A stretch of 64,000 bases of DNA from assembly GCA_003117195.1 (NCBI GenBank), contig BDSI01000169.1:156997-220996 (forward strand). Direction: 5' to 3'. A program made the translations under genes and the position numbers. This stretch comes from Eudorina sp. 2006-703-Eu-15. Taxonomy: Eukaryota > Chlorophyta > Chlorophyceae > Chlamydomonadales > Volvocaceae. Positions 24,824-35,907 of this stretch are shown one piece after another. A model generated the notes under the pieces. That model made no database searches. It saw only the letters and a program-made list of their open reading frames with translations, and was not told where the DNA came from. Each line of letters starts with the position of its first letter. Positions within the stretch are counted from its first letter, which is position 1.

Positions 24824-24920
24824 CGTTACATATCTGCCGGGCCGACACTGGCCGGGGGCGCTAACCGTGTGTGTTTTGTGTTTAGGCGCTAACCGTGTGT
24901 GTTTTGTGTTTAGGCGCTAA

Positions 24921-25044
<124 letters not shown>

Positions 25045-25243
25045 AGCGCGGAACCCCGCCCGTCCCAAGGCCGTCCTGTGCGTTCGGGACAAGGGGCGGG
25101 GAGGGAGGAGGTCGAGGTCCAAAAACAGACCGGGTCGGGTCGGGTCGGGTCGGGTCGCTGACAGGTGAGGGGGGCCGCGCTGCTTACCCAGCGACATGCC
25201 GTATCCGCAGCGAGTGGCAGGGCTTCCCCCGCAGGATGGACGG

Positions 25244-25244
<1 letters not shown>

Positions 25245-25324
<80 letters not shown>
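25245..25324. repeat. (GT)n microsatellite
   Basis: About 40 perfect GT units, followed by two copies of TTTGTGGGCCGCGAG. Confidence 0.95.
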
Positions 25325-25327
<3 letters not shown>

Positions 25328-27352
25328 TGGGCCGCGAGTTTGTGGGCCGCGAGAAGATGTGTTACCGGACCCTGAGTGCATGCTACGGAGTATTGGCTCG
25401 TTTTGAGTATGTGCTGTGTGTGCTGTGCTTCCTGGCTTTGTGAAAGCTGCGGCAGCCCGCACCCGCAAGAACATTCCGCTCGAAAGCTGCCGTTGCGTGC
25501 GTCCATTCCTGTACTGCATTTTGCGGAGCATGCTGGGCCCACTCAGGGAGGTAAGGGGGAATGCCTCAGATGATACAGCACATGGCATATGAAGGTCGGT
25601 ATGTATGTGTTTATGTATATGTGTGTGTATGTATGTATGTATGTATGCACAATGCAGCATGCGTGCCTTAGTGACGGGCCTGAACGTCCGTTCGCTGCCG
25701 TGCTGCGCTGCACGCCGCCCCGGCGTGTTCGTCATGGCTCTTGCCTGGTGTCATGGCGTGTTTATCGAGCAAGCCCATGGTGTGTGTGTGTGTGTGTGTG
25801 TGGAAAAATAAAATTAAAAGTGTGTGTAAAAGAAAACTGGTGGGGTGTGCGTGTAAAAAGAAATTGACCGTGCTGCGTTTGTGTGTGTGTGTGACTGTGT
25901 GTTCACGGGGGCGGGGGGCCCACCCGGGTGTTCGTATGCTGCGTGCTGCGCTGTAAGCTGTAGTACTTGATGCGTGCTGCGCTGTAGTACATCGGCATAT
26001 GGTACCGAGCCGCGAGATGCATGGGAAGCCCGCAATCTCTTGTCACTCGCTGGGGCGTCAGGGGGGGCCCACGGCCCGGACATCAATCACTGCTCAAGGA
26101 AGGCGCGCGCGGGCGGTGCAAGAACCCCGCACACCTTGAAATCTGAAATGTTGAAGCGGACAGTATGCTGCTGCCTGTAGGCTGTCCCGGGGCAGGGGCG
26201 CTGCTGTCCCGGCAGGGGCGCTGCCGAACCCATCTGCACTACCCTGACCGGGGGTATGGGGTCAAGAGAGGGAGAGGGGGGTTGCATGGTCGACAGGGGG
26301 GTTTGGATCCAAACAGCCCTGACACGTCCGACGGAGGTCACGAGGGATGAGGCGGGGTGGGGTGGGGTGGGGTGGGGTGCAGTCACTCGCCATCGGGGGG
26401 AGGGGGGAGGTGCGGGGCTTCATGCGGGCCCGCGGGGGTCGGTGTCGGGGGGCCGCGGGAGGTTCTCCTTTCCTGGTCCGGGTGGGGCGATGCGTGGTGG
26501 TGGTCGTAGTGGTGGTGGTGGTGGTGGTAGTGAATCTAGTAATAGTTATGGTGGTGGTGGTGGTGGGAAAGTAGGTTACGGTGGGCGACTACCGTAAGAT
26601 GAATGGATGTGATGAAGTGTTCCGACATCGCATCTGATGGTACCTCGTCGTACCGAACCGTACAGCGCGTTTCTTACTCTCTTTCCGGCTTGCGCTCTTT
26701 TCCGTCCGTCCGTCCGTTGCCCGACCTCTCAAGGCAGGGAGGGCCGCACCGGCGGAAGGAGAGGGGGAGAGTGCGGAGTGAGACGCGCAACCCCTAAGGT
26801 AGTGGTGGTTCCAACCGATGAGTCAACGGTGCCCTCGCAGCACCCCTCCGAGGCCCCCCGCCCGTTGACATCATCCATATGAATACTGTGGTGTGGCATG
26901 CTGGGCAACGGCGGCGTAGCCGGGGGGCCCTAGGCGCAGCACAGCCGAGGGCTGAACAAGCGATTCAGCCGGGGCCGAGCTGGATCCTTGGATCCAAGCA
27001 GAGCAGCTGCGGGACGAACGGCTCAAGCGCAAAGGTGCCGAAGAGGTGCTGACGGGTCGCGCAGCACCACGAGGTGCAGACAGTCGCCGGCAAGGCGACC
27101 GCGGGTCGACCCGTACCCGTACATTCCCCTACGTACCCGCCGTCGAAGGTACCACAGGTCGGGCCTCGAACGGTTGTGCTGTTGTGTGGTCCCACGGGGC
27201 ACGGGGTGGCGGCCCTCGGGGTGGCCCCGACTGAGGGTCATATGAGGGATGCATGTGGGGGCGCGGCGGCCATGCCGTGAAACCATCGACCGTCGACGGG
27301 TGGCGCCTCGTGTGTGGGGGCAGGGGAATACCGGGTGGCGGGTCATGTGCGG

Positions 27353-27382
27353 TGACGTCACCCGCGCACACAGATGACGTCA
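27353..27382. promoter_or_regulatory. Paired TGACGTCA palindromes (unit 1)
   Basis: Two perfect TGACGTCA sites 22 bp apart (27353-27360 and 27375-27382). This is the classic bZIP/CRE-type core. It recurs at 40172-40179/40194-40201 and 51156-51163/51178-51185. Function is inferred only from the motif. Confidence 0.35.
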
Positions 27383-27695
27383 CCCGCCAGACCGGGGGAT
27401 GTGCTGTGGGTTGCTCCCAGCGATCGTCCGGGCCGGGGGTCGGGGGCCGAGCTGTAAGTCTGCTGGAATTCTCCGACCAGAGAGTTTGGGGGGGGGATGC
27501 ATGGGCGGGGCAGCCATGGGCGGGGCAGCGCGACATGGTGGCGGCGGCGCAATTGGGGGAGAGGGGGGCCGAGAATACTGGAGGGTGCAGGACAATGAAA
27601 GGGGTCCGTGGGTCCGATGTAGCATACCAACTTTCTACCACACATCACCCCCATTTTTTTTCGAGTCACCTACAACACCATGCCATTCAACACAC

Positions 27696-27757
27696 GGCGT
27701 TCCCGGGATTTGAACCCGTCACCCGCCCCCGCTGGTGGGTGCTGCCGGAGGAACACC
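27696..27757 (-). other. tRNA-like element with perfect B-box (unit 1)
   Basis: On the - strand GGGTTCAAATCCC forms a T-arm and B-box (27705-27717). It is flanked by GGTGTTC (27751-27757) and GAACGCC (27696-27702), which pair over seven bases with one G-U like an acceptor stem. The span is only 62 nt and I find no D or anticodon arm, so it is not a working tRNA. A degenerate tRNA or tRNA-derived SINE head is possible, since an A-rich run follows on the - strand (A8 complement at 27653-27660). Copies: 40517-40578 and 51499-51560. Confidence 0.4.
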
Positions 27758-28155
27758 ACGTCGACAGCGGATGAAGCTCAGCGGCGACATCCGCTGCTGC
27801 TCAGAGCTGCCGCTCCTCCCGCCAGGACCTCCCCACGGTCTGCAAGCCTGCTCAGTTATGCCGCGCATCCGACGACGTCCTGGCCCGGGCCCCGTGGACG
27901 TGTCGAGGGCCCCCTGACGCTCCCAGCACAACCACAGCGCAGGGAGGGCGGGACGCGCACATGGGCGCACAAACGAAGAGAACTGGGTACGAAGAACCGC
28001 CCCACCACAGGGGCCATTGCAAAAACACGGGCTACGCTGACCTTTCAAGAACTTCTCAGCGGCTGCACACAACAAAAGCACGTCTCACGCGGCAGCAGTG
28101 TACCCACGCAGCACGAGTTGACACCCTGGCAACCACGCGAGGAAACCCCTCCCCG

Positions 28156-28250
28156 CACTGATTCCCAGTTCCCCCTCCCCGCACTGATTCCCAGTTCCCC
28201 CTCCCCGCACTGATTCCCAGTTCCCCCTCCGCGCACTGATTCCCAGCCCA
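28156..28250. repeat. 26-bp minisatellite, 4 copies (unit 1)
   Basis: Four copies of a 26-bp unit containing GCACTGATTCCCAGTTCCCC. The same array has 11 copies in unit 2 and 5 in unit 3. Confidence 0.93.
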
Positions 28251-28361
28251 AACGTCACGGCTGGACCGGCGCTGCGCCTCGCACTTGCTCCCCGCCGTAC
28301 CCCGGCCGGGATGAGGTGCTGCGGCCTCACCCGGTCCCAGCCGCGGCGGGGGACACCAAGC

Positions 28362-31178
28362 ACAGAAGGCCGAAGGGGCAGAGGCGGGAGGGAAAGAGGG
28401 GGGCGAGAACGTCAATAAACAGCTTGGTAGCGCATGGGGCAATAATACCGCACACACATACACACACACACACACACCGATACGCGCCCTACGATGTTGA
28501 CGCCTAGGTTTGCTGGCTGTGCTTTCTTTAGCTGTAGCTGCGCTTTTAGGTTTGCTGTACTTTGGCTGTAGCTGCTGTCGGTTTGTCGTTTCACTCGGGG
28601 GTGCGAACGCGACCGCACTTGCAGATAGAGACTCCGGAGGACGTGACGCGTCTTGCATCACCCACCGATCAGGCCGCCTTGAGACCCGTGACGCGTGTTT
28701 TGTCCCAACTGAAGCGCATCATCGGCAAGCAGAACCAAGATAGATAAGACCTGCAGGGTGGCGACGCGGGAGGAGGAGGGGGGGAGGGAGGCGTAAGAGA
28801 CGTAAATGTGGGGGCGTTATCGGGACACGGCAGAAGAATCGGCAGGACTGTACGAGACTGTACGGAACCCAGATGGTCGAAGCGCACAACATCCTCGACA
28901 ACGCATGGATGGAACAGCGAGAAGACAGGCAAGGCTATCCAACCACGGAGCCGCTGGCCTTGACCGGAATCGACGTGCATGCCGCGGACCTGCTAACACC
29001 ACCCTTACTACACCCTTCAGGTTGCCGTTGACACTGTCCGCCATTGTCATGCCGTCGCGTCCTGGGCATGGGCAGATGTCGGACAGCGCCGCCTCGATGC
29101 CGGAAGGCCGAAGGGGCAGAGGCGGGAGGGAAAGAGGGGGGCGAGAACGTCAATAAACAGCTTGGTAGCGCATGGGGCAATAATACCGCACACACATACA
29201 CACACACACACACACACTCACACCGATACGCGCCCAACGATGTTGACGCCTAGGTTTGCTGGCTGTGCTTTCTTTAGCTGTAGCTGCGCTTTTAGGTTTG
29301 CTGTACTTTGGCTGTAGCTGCTGTCGGTTTGTCGTTTCACTCGGGGGTGCCGTGCGAACGCGACCGCACTTGCAGATAGAGACTCCGGAGGACGTGACGC
29401 GTCTTGCATCACCCACCGATCAGGCCGCCTTGAGACCCGTGACGCGTGCTTTGTCCCAACTGAAGCGCATCATCGGCAAGCAGAACCAAGATAGATAAGA
29501 CCTGCAGGGTGGCGACGCGGGAGGAGGAGGGAGGGAGGGAGACGTAAGAGACGTAAATGTGGGGGCGTTATCGGGACACGGCAGAAGAATCGGCAGGACT
29601 GTACGAGACTGTACGGAACCCAGATGGTCGAAGCGCACAACATCCTCGACAACGCATGGATGGAACAGCGAGAAGACAGGCAAGACTATCCAACCACGGA
29701 GCCGCTGGCCTTGACCGGAATCGACGTGCATGCCGCGGACCTGCTAACACCACCCTTACTACACCCTTCAGGTTGCCGTTGACACTGTCCGCCATTGTCA
29801 TGCCGTCGCGTCCTGGGCATGGGCAGATGTCGGACAGCGCCGCCTCGATGCCGGAAGGCCGAAGGGGCAGAGGCGGGAGGGAAAGAGGGGGGCGAGAACG
29901 TCAATAAACAGCTTGGTAGCGCATGGGGCAATAATACCGCACACACATACACACACACACACACACACACCGATACGCGCCCTACGATGTTGACGCCTAG
30001 GTTTGCTGGCTGTGCTTTCTTTAGCTGTAGCTGCGCTTTTAGGTTTGCTGTACTTTAGCTGTAGCTGCTGTCGGTTTGTCGTTTCACTCGGGGGTGCGAA
30101 CGCGAACACACTTGCAGATAGAGACTCCGGAGGACGTGACGCGTCTTGCATCACCCACCGATCAGGCCGCCTTGAGACCCGTGACGCGTGCTTTGTCCCA
30201 ACTGAAGCGCATCATCGGCAAGCAGAACCAAGATAGATAAGACCTGCAGGGTGGCGACGCGGGAGGAGGAGGGGGGGAGGGAGGCGTAAGAGACGTAAAT
30301 GTGGGGGCGTTATCGGGACACGGCAGAAGAATCGGCAGGACTGTACGAGACTGTACGGAACCCAGATGGTCGAAGCGCACAACATCCTCGACAACGCATG
30401 GATGGAACAGCGAGAAGACAGGCAAGACTATCCAACCACGGAGCCGCTGGCCTTGACCGGAATCGACGTGCATGCCGCGGACCTGCTAACACCACCCTTA
30501 CTACACCCTTCAGGTTGCCGTTGACACTGTCCGCCATTGTCATGCCGTCGCGTCCTGGGCATGGGCAGATGTCGGACAGCGCCGCCTCGATTCCGAAGGG
30601 CCGAAGGGGAAAAGGGGGGAGGGAAAGAGGGGGGCGAGAACGTCAATAAACAGCTTGGTAGCGCATGGGGCAGTACTACCGCACACACATACACACACAC
30701 ACACACCGATACGCGCCCTACGATGTTGACGCCTAGGTTTGCTGGCTGTGCTTTCTTTAGCTGTAGCTGCGCTTTTAGGTTTGCTGTACTTTAGCTGTAG
30801 CTGCTGTCGGTTTGTCGTTTCACTCGGGGGTGCGAACGCGACCGCACTTGCAGATAGAGACTCCGGAGGACGTGACGCGTCTTGCATCACCCACCGATCA
30901 GGCCGCCTTGAGACCCGTGACGCGTGCTTTGTCCCAACTGAAGCGCATCATCGGCAAGCAGAACCAAGATAGATAAGACCTGCAGGGTGGCGACGCGGGA
31001 GGAGGAGGGAGGGAGGGAGACGTAAGAGACGTAAATGTGGGGGCGTTATCGGGACACGGCAGAAGAATCGGCAGGACTGTACGAGACTGTACGGAACCCA
31101 GATGGTCGAAACGCACAACATCCTCGACAACGCATGGATGGAACAGCGAGAAGACAGGCAAGACTATCCAACCACGGA
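28362..31178. repeat. Array of about 743-bp repeats, 4 copies (unit 1)
   Basis: Each repeat has the fixed landmarks CGATACGCGCCCTACGATGT, GACTCCGGAGGACGTGACGC, TGGATGGAACAGCGAGAAGA and CGTCAATAAACAGCTTGG, with a CA-rich tract in between. Landmark starts at about 28478, 29223, 29970 and 30706 give periods of 736-747 bp. The array ends at 31178, where GGATACCACGGAGCC replaces GGAGCC. Short frames inside shift between copies through indels, so I do not call them genes. Confidence 0.93.
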
Positions 31179-31560
31179 TACCACGGAGCCGCTGGCCGTG
31201 CGAATGACATATCCCCGAGCCCAACCCAAGGTAGCTACCCGTTGGCGCATTACCCCTCCCTGGGCCCGACCCAACGACCCGGCACATGATCCCGAGCCCA
31301 GCCCAATCGTCGCCTACCGGATTTGGGGTCGCGTCACGGCCGAGGCGCACTCGAAGGTGACACGCGCTGAGGTCTTGGTGATGCAGCGGGATTCGTTAGA
31401 CGGTGAGTGTTCGTGTTGGCAAACCCGACGAAGCACCCCTTACGATGAGCGATCCTGCAAGCAAGCAACGACACAAGGGCGGGGTCAGAGTGGAAAGCTG
31501 GCTTACTTGCGAAGCAAAACTTACCTTAACTTACCGCGCCTGTCAGCAAGTAATAAGTAA
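31102..31560 (+). other. Unrecognised open frame at the array's right edge (unit 1)
   Basis: A 152-codon frame that begins in the last 743-bp repeat and runs through sequence rich in Pro, Arg and Ala. A good donor-like site (ACGGTGAGTG) sits inside it at about 31400, so it could be an exon. Matching frames occur at 44869-45321 and 55773-56195. Unit 2 lacks six bases without loss of frame. I do not recognise a family and coding status is open. Confidence 0.3.
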
Positions 31561-31841
31561 AGACCAACGGAGTCAGCTCGTGCCCATCAGGGGCAGATCC
31601 GTGTCATCGTACAGCAGGCGATGAGCGGTCCTTCAAGCAAGTTCGGACGCACGCACGGAGTCAGCTCGTGCTGTAATGAACGGCAGCAGCACTTGCATGT
31701 AGATGCGGACAGACATACCTTCGAGGCGACACACCGCTGGCAATGCGATGCACCGATGCGATGAACCAATGCGATGCACGTGCCTGCAAGCAAGTAAGCA
31801 GGCACAAAGCCAACCCGTGTCGTCGCTTGTGCTGTAAGCGG

Positions 31842-31990
31842 CCGCCTTGAGTGTTGTGCGGTGCTTTGGTCCGAACTTGAGCGCATCGTGGACTTTCAGG
31901 TCCATCATCTGCATGTCAGGGTGGCAGCAAGGGCAGAGGAGGGAGGGAGGCGTGAGGGACGTTGATGTGCGTGGAGGCGTCAGGAAGGGC
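31842..31990. repeat. Diverged relic of the 743-bp repeat (unit 1)
   Basis: GCGGCCGCCTTGAG, GTGCTTTGGTCC, GAGCGCATC, CAGGGTGGC and GGGAGGGAGGCGT appear in the same order and spacing as in the 743-bp repeat but with many substitutions. Equivalent relics lie at 45603-45750 and 56476-56640. The unit 3 relic keeps GGAGGCGTTATCGGGA, closer to the array. Confidence 0.65.
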
Positions 31991-32044
31991 AGGAGGACCG
32001 CGCGAGAAGCAACCGACCGGTTGGGCCTGCTGGTCACCGTGTTA

Positions 32045-32283
32045 ATGAAACAAGATTACCAGATAACAAAGTTCGCAATAGAATTGAAATTGTCAACAAG
32101 GGGCGGAATTGCTGCAGTGCAGCCTTTGATTGGCAACCAGGTGACGTAAAGCGCGAACGGCTCAAAACCGGAAAACCGGAAGTTTACCTTTATGATGAAG
32201 TCGCTGTCGCCACGGCCAGAGTGAAGTCCTTCGACTGGGCCCAACCCAAGACTTCCGAAGAGTATGAGCTGAACCAGAGCTGA
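32045..32283 (+). other. Unrecognised frame ending in KTSEEYELNQS, present in all units
   Basis: Frame NETRLPDNKVRN... through KPEVYLYDEVAVATARVKS to a stop. It is open in units 1 and 3 (about 56698-56938). In unit 2 a CAACCAGG to CAACTAGG change at about 45898 makes a stop codon. The surrounding DNA is less GC-rich than the rest of the unit. It may be the last exon of an unknown gene. No family recognised. Confidence 0.3.
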
Positions 32284-33529
32284 ACGTTTCCAGTATGAAA
32301 AGCACATACCAAGCTAAACTCTAATTGAAATAGTGCATCTGTGCATCGTGTGAGAAGAATTTGCAGGGAGGCAGTGCTTCGGGACAATAAAAGAACTCAG
32401 CTGGAGCGAGAGCGCAATAAGAAAACTGTATGAGATCTAGTATGTCAGAGACTAATTAATCCAGCAGCTTTGTGGTGAAAAAGGAGGCCAGTCGCAGGTT
32501 GATATAGGATGTCCAATGTACGAAAGCAGCGGCGAGGCTCTCGGCCGTGCAGATGCCCGGCTCCTCTGTCTGACAATCCTGTCTTACGAGATGCTACTGC
32601 TGATTCGTATACACTACTGGCAATCGCACATGTCTGACAACTTGACCGGGTCGGACTGCTCTGGTTTTCAGGTGAAAACCATGGGTTGAGTTGTGGGGCC
32701 CTAGTGGCCCTAGCACCTTACCACGCAGCTTGTGGATAAGCGATAAGATCTGCTCACCTATTCTTTGCTGGATAACGAAGGGTCACTGGGAATACTCCCG
32801 TTCGGTTTTCAGCGTCATTCCGCATCATCCAGTAAACACTAGGTGAGCTGGATGGTCTTATCGCGTATGCGCAACCTGCGTGGTGAGAGTGCGCGTGCGC
32901 CGAAACTCTAACCATGGTTTTGGCATAAACCTAACCAAAGCAGTACTGACCTTGTCAGCTTGTCAGGCATGTGCCCAGCCTGTGGGCTGTGCCTCGGGCC
33001 TCCGGGCGCAGCCAGCTGCTGTGGTATTCGTCACGGCGAATCTCCTAGTGCCTTGCGCCGTCTGCGCTAGAACTATGCTGTGTTCGCTTCGCCCCACTGC
33101 ACAACAGAAGTGGCAAGCCGGGCCAACCTCTGATAGCCTGCCTACCTGCAACCTCTGATAGCCTGCCTACCAGCTCTGCAGACCGCCTATTTCGGATCAC
33201 TTCCATCTGTAGCTGCGGGCTTCCCTGCAACATGTGCTGGGGGGGCTCCATGACGCGCTCCCGAGGTCCGAATGTTGGGCGGGTGGCGACAAGCAGCCGC
33301 AGTTAATGGCTGCCAGTTTACATGGACTACGGTTGCTCAGAGAAAATTGTTGAAGGCGCACACCAAAGAGTCTGGAAGTTATGGCGAGTTCGCTGGATCG
33401 ATGCCTGCTATGGTTCTGTTGGCCACCAAATTCCAGAGAATGTTATCCAGGATAAAATGAAAACAAGATGTAGTTGGTGAGGCCACCAATCTGTAAAATG
33501 TCGCTATCCAAAACATAAAGAAAAGCATA

Positions 33530-33537
33530 AAAGATGC
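33530..33537. repeat. Left target site duplication AAAGATGC
   Basis: Eight bases repeated exactly at 36328-36335. The uninterrupted site in units 2 and 3 has one copy. Confidence 0.92.
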
Positions 33538-33547
33538 ATCTTAGCAG

Positions 33548-33606
33548 TACATGTTGGGGCTCCTACGGTAGGAGACGTACCTTTCTCCTATACAGGAGAA
33601 ACGACC
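33548..33606 (+). repeat. Left inverted repeat of the transposon
   Basis: 59 bases beginning TACATGTTGGGGCTCC, complementary to 36258-36316 with one mismatch. Confidence 0.95.
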
Positions 33607-33992
33607 CTCACAAAACGGCTTCATTTTGTTATATAGGGTACAGTTTACAGGGGATAAATTAGTACAGCAGGAATTTTGCGCTCGTGGGCTATGGCCGGGA
33701 GCGGCGCGGAGCATTGTGACGTGCCTGGCTGCACTCACGCAGGCCGAAGGATAAAATTTATTGGCATACGACTGCTTACATTGCTATGGAATTACTTTAT
33801 GGACACAATTTTTCTGAGCACAGACAAGACACTCTTTGTCCAACAGCAAACCAGCCGAACTCGTTCCGTCCTTCAGCACCGCTTAGCATCATAACCGACC
33901 TACACAGACGGCTATTAAATTGGAGGCGGGGCGACGCGCTGAATTGCCCCACCCTCCCACCCTTATACGGCAAAGCCGTGTTGTTTGGGCAT

Positions 33993-35096
33993 TTAGTTGT
34001 TGCGGGGCCGCACCCGGCGGGCCCCATGCTGGCGGTGCGGGTCCAGGTACCTCTTAAGGATCTCCGCACTGCGCAGCTGGCTGAGCGCATGCAAGGTCTC
34101 TAGGTTGGCACCCTGAGCTGCGGCGTGCTGGAGCGCACCACGGCGGAAGCTGTGGCTGGTCTCGCCCTCATAGGCCCCGGACATCATCAGGTGTAGCCGG
34201 ATGCGTGCGCCCAGTGCGGCGCTGCTGAGGGGCGCCTCCTGGAACCCACGTCGGTCCGGGCGCAGGGGGCGAAGGAGGTGATCCGTGATGGCGCTGCCCG
34301 GGGGGCCTGCAACGCACAGGGTGGGGCCGGCGTAATCCGCCGGCCAGAGCTGCGGGGCAGGGAGCGGGAAGCCTTGATACGGCTTGCTTGGGTCAGTAGG
34401 ATCGACGAAGTCGGCGAGGGCTAGCTTGCCGGTGTCGTGCCCGCGCTGGCTGCTGAGCCACATGTACTGGCAGCCCAGCAAATCGCGCAAGGTCACTAGC
34501 GTGCCCAGAACACTGGAGCTGGCGCAGTACAGGTCCCACAGATAGCGCACCAGCAGTCGGTACTTGGCTTCGGTCATTGGGACGGCCGATTGCTCCAGGT
34601 AGCCGTCCAGCATCGAGACCCGCTCAAAGGCTTTCCGAAAATCGCTGACCCACACGGACTCGCAAGGGTTACCCAGGCCCGTGGATTCGTTATAGTGGCC
34701 CTCCCGCCCCGCGTGGGAGAAGAAGCCGCTAAGGCTAGAGAGCGTCGCCTTCACTGCGGCTGGCCCCACCAGCCCGTCAGGCTGCTTGCGGCCACGGTGA
34801 GCCAGCAACCAGTGCGCCATGAGGTAGATGAGCACGTCCTCAGGGGTGCAGGTGGTGAGGTCTTCACCCTTGCCGTAGACAGCCAGCCAATCCGAGAACT
34901 CCTGGGCGGCGGCCTGCTGGCTCTCCCAGGTGGATTCCGACTTGGCCCGCAAGAAGCCCAGCGCAGACAGCAGCCCCTTTTCACGCACCACAGCCACGGT
35001 GGGGGCGGCCGGAGGAGGCTGGGGTCCAGGGCTAGCACGAGTGAGAGTGGCCAGACGCGCTGCGGCGAACGAGCGCGGCAGGATGCCCTGCATCAT
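33993..35096 (-). CDS. Tyrosine recombinase of the transposon
   Basis: About 367 residues from the ATG at 35096 (MMQGILPRSF). The frame is open further upstream to 35234, but that part is antisense to the Ulp1-like piece, so the later start is preferred. The N-terminal half has the helical pattern of a core-binding domain (SDWLAVYGKGEDLTTCTPED, LSSLSGFF). The C-terminal half has the catalytic end of the tyrosine recombinase family: HSFRRG (the H-x-x-R box) about 45 residues before the end, and KRYLDP with the nucleophile tyrosine near the C-terminus. An upstream arginine lies around LRDLLGCQYMW. It would cut and rejoin DNA strands through a phosphotyrosine link. Relatives occur in DIRS, Crypton and similar elements. 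No frameshift or stop is seen, so it could be functional. Confidence 0.8.
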   Translation of the reverse strand: MMQGILPRSFAAARLATLTRASPGPQPPPAAPTVAVVREKGLLSALGFLRAKSESTWESQQAAAQEFSDWLAVYGKGEDLTTCTPEDVLIYLMAHWLLAHRGRKQPDGLVGPAAVKATLSSLSGFFSHAGREGHYNESTGLGNPCESVWVSDFRKAFERVSMLDGYLEQSAVPMTEAKYRLLVRYLWDLYCASSSVLGTLVTLRDLLGCQYMWLSSQRGHDTGKLALADFVDPTDPSKPYQGFPLPAPQLWPADYAGPTLCVAGPPGSAITDHLLRPLRPDRRGFQEAPLSSAALGARIRLHLMMSGAYEGETSHSFRRGALQHAAAQGANLETLHALSQLRSAEILKRYLDPHRQHGARRVRPRNN

Positions 35097-35142
35097 GTCA
35101 TTACGGCCCGTGTCGGCATCTGTCGGTAGAACGGCAAAGAGA

Positions 35143-35439
35143 GTGCTATCGGGAAACTCACTGGGCCGGTGCGGGACAAGCAAGGCCCACAACAATATCA
35201 TGCTGCTGGTCAAGAAGTACTTGCAGCGCACCATCGATGTGAACCTGTGGTCGTTGCGGTACCCACGGAATGTCCCACAGCAGAACGACAGCTACAGCTG
35301 TGGCTACTACGTCGCGGAGTTTGGGCGCCGGATTTGCATGGGGCAAACCGTCGGGAACCAGCGCGTGGATGTGAGCGAGATCATGCGTCTTGTGCTGTCC
35401 ATGATGGTCGGCTTCAACAGCCGCAGGTTTGGAGCGTAG
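35143..35439 (+). pseudogene. C-terminal fragment of a Ulp1/C48-type cysteine protease
   Basis: The frame from about 35143 to the stop at 35439 reads NSLGRCG, LLVKKYLQRTIDV, VPQQNDSYSCGYYVAEFGRR. The Q-N-D-S-x-S-C-G-Y-Y-V block is the Gln/Cys active-site end of SUMO-specific (C48, Ulp1) proteases. The family's upstream catalytic His is missing, and the usual Asp of the D-S-L box is Asn here at the very edge of the homology. The piece lies head to head with the tyrosine recombinase gene, 46 bp from its start, so its front half was probably lost when the two segments were joined. An upstream exon elsewhere is not excluded, but none is visible inside the element. Confidence 0.65.
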
Positions 35440-35452
35440 ATGCATGCAAAGC

Positions 35453-35907
35453 AATTCTCCTGGGCTAGTAGACACACGGGCGATTCTCCTGGGCTAGTAG
35501 ACGCGTGGTCGTTCTCCTGAGCTAGTAGACACACGGGCGATTCTCCTGGGCTAGTAGACACACGGGCGATTCTCCTGGGCTAGTAGACACACGGGCGATT
35601 CTCTAGGGCTAGTAGACACACGGGCGATTCTCCTGGGCTAGTAGACACACGGGCGATTCTCCTGGGCTAGTAGACACACGGGCGATTCTCCTGGGCTAGT
35701 AGACACACGGGCGATTCTCCTGGGCTAGTAGACACACGGGCGATTCGCCTGGGCTAGCTAGTAGACACACGGGCGATTCTCCTGGGCTAGTAGACACACG
35801 GGCGATTCGCCTGGGCTAGCTAGTAGACACACGGGCGATTCTCCTGGGCTAGTAGACGCGTGGTCGTTCTCCTGAGCTAGTAGACACACGGCGATTCTCC
35901 TGGGCTA
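35453..35907. repeat. 29-bp minisatellite inside the transposon, about 16 copies
   Basis: Unit contains CTAGTAGACACACGGGCGAT and TCTCCTGGG. Two variants recur: ACGCGTGGTCGTTCTCCTGA (35501 and 35855 areas) and a 4-bp longer form with GGGCTAGCTAGTAG. It starts right after the Ulp1-like stop. Confidence 0.93.

Noticed and set aside
27696..27757. Functional tRNA gene
   Set aside because: 62 nt between paired ends and no D or anticodon arm.
28806..29156. Repeated 116-codon frame in every 743-bp repeat as a gene family
   Set aside because: The frame begins and ends at random places, changes with indels between copies, and identity is explained by recent repeat turnover. No family match.
33993..35234. 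Longer start for the tyrosine recombinase at 35234
   Set aside because: The extra 46 residues are antisense to the Ulp1-like block and look unlike a core-binding domain; the ATG at 35096 is the more likely start.
35453..35907. CRISPR array (29-bp repeats)
   Set aside because: Units follow each other directly without unique spacers, and the DNA is eukaryotic. It is a minisatellite.
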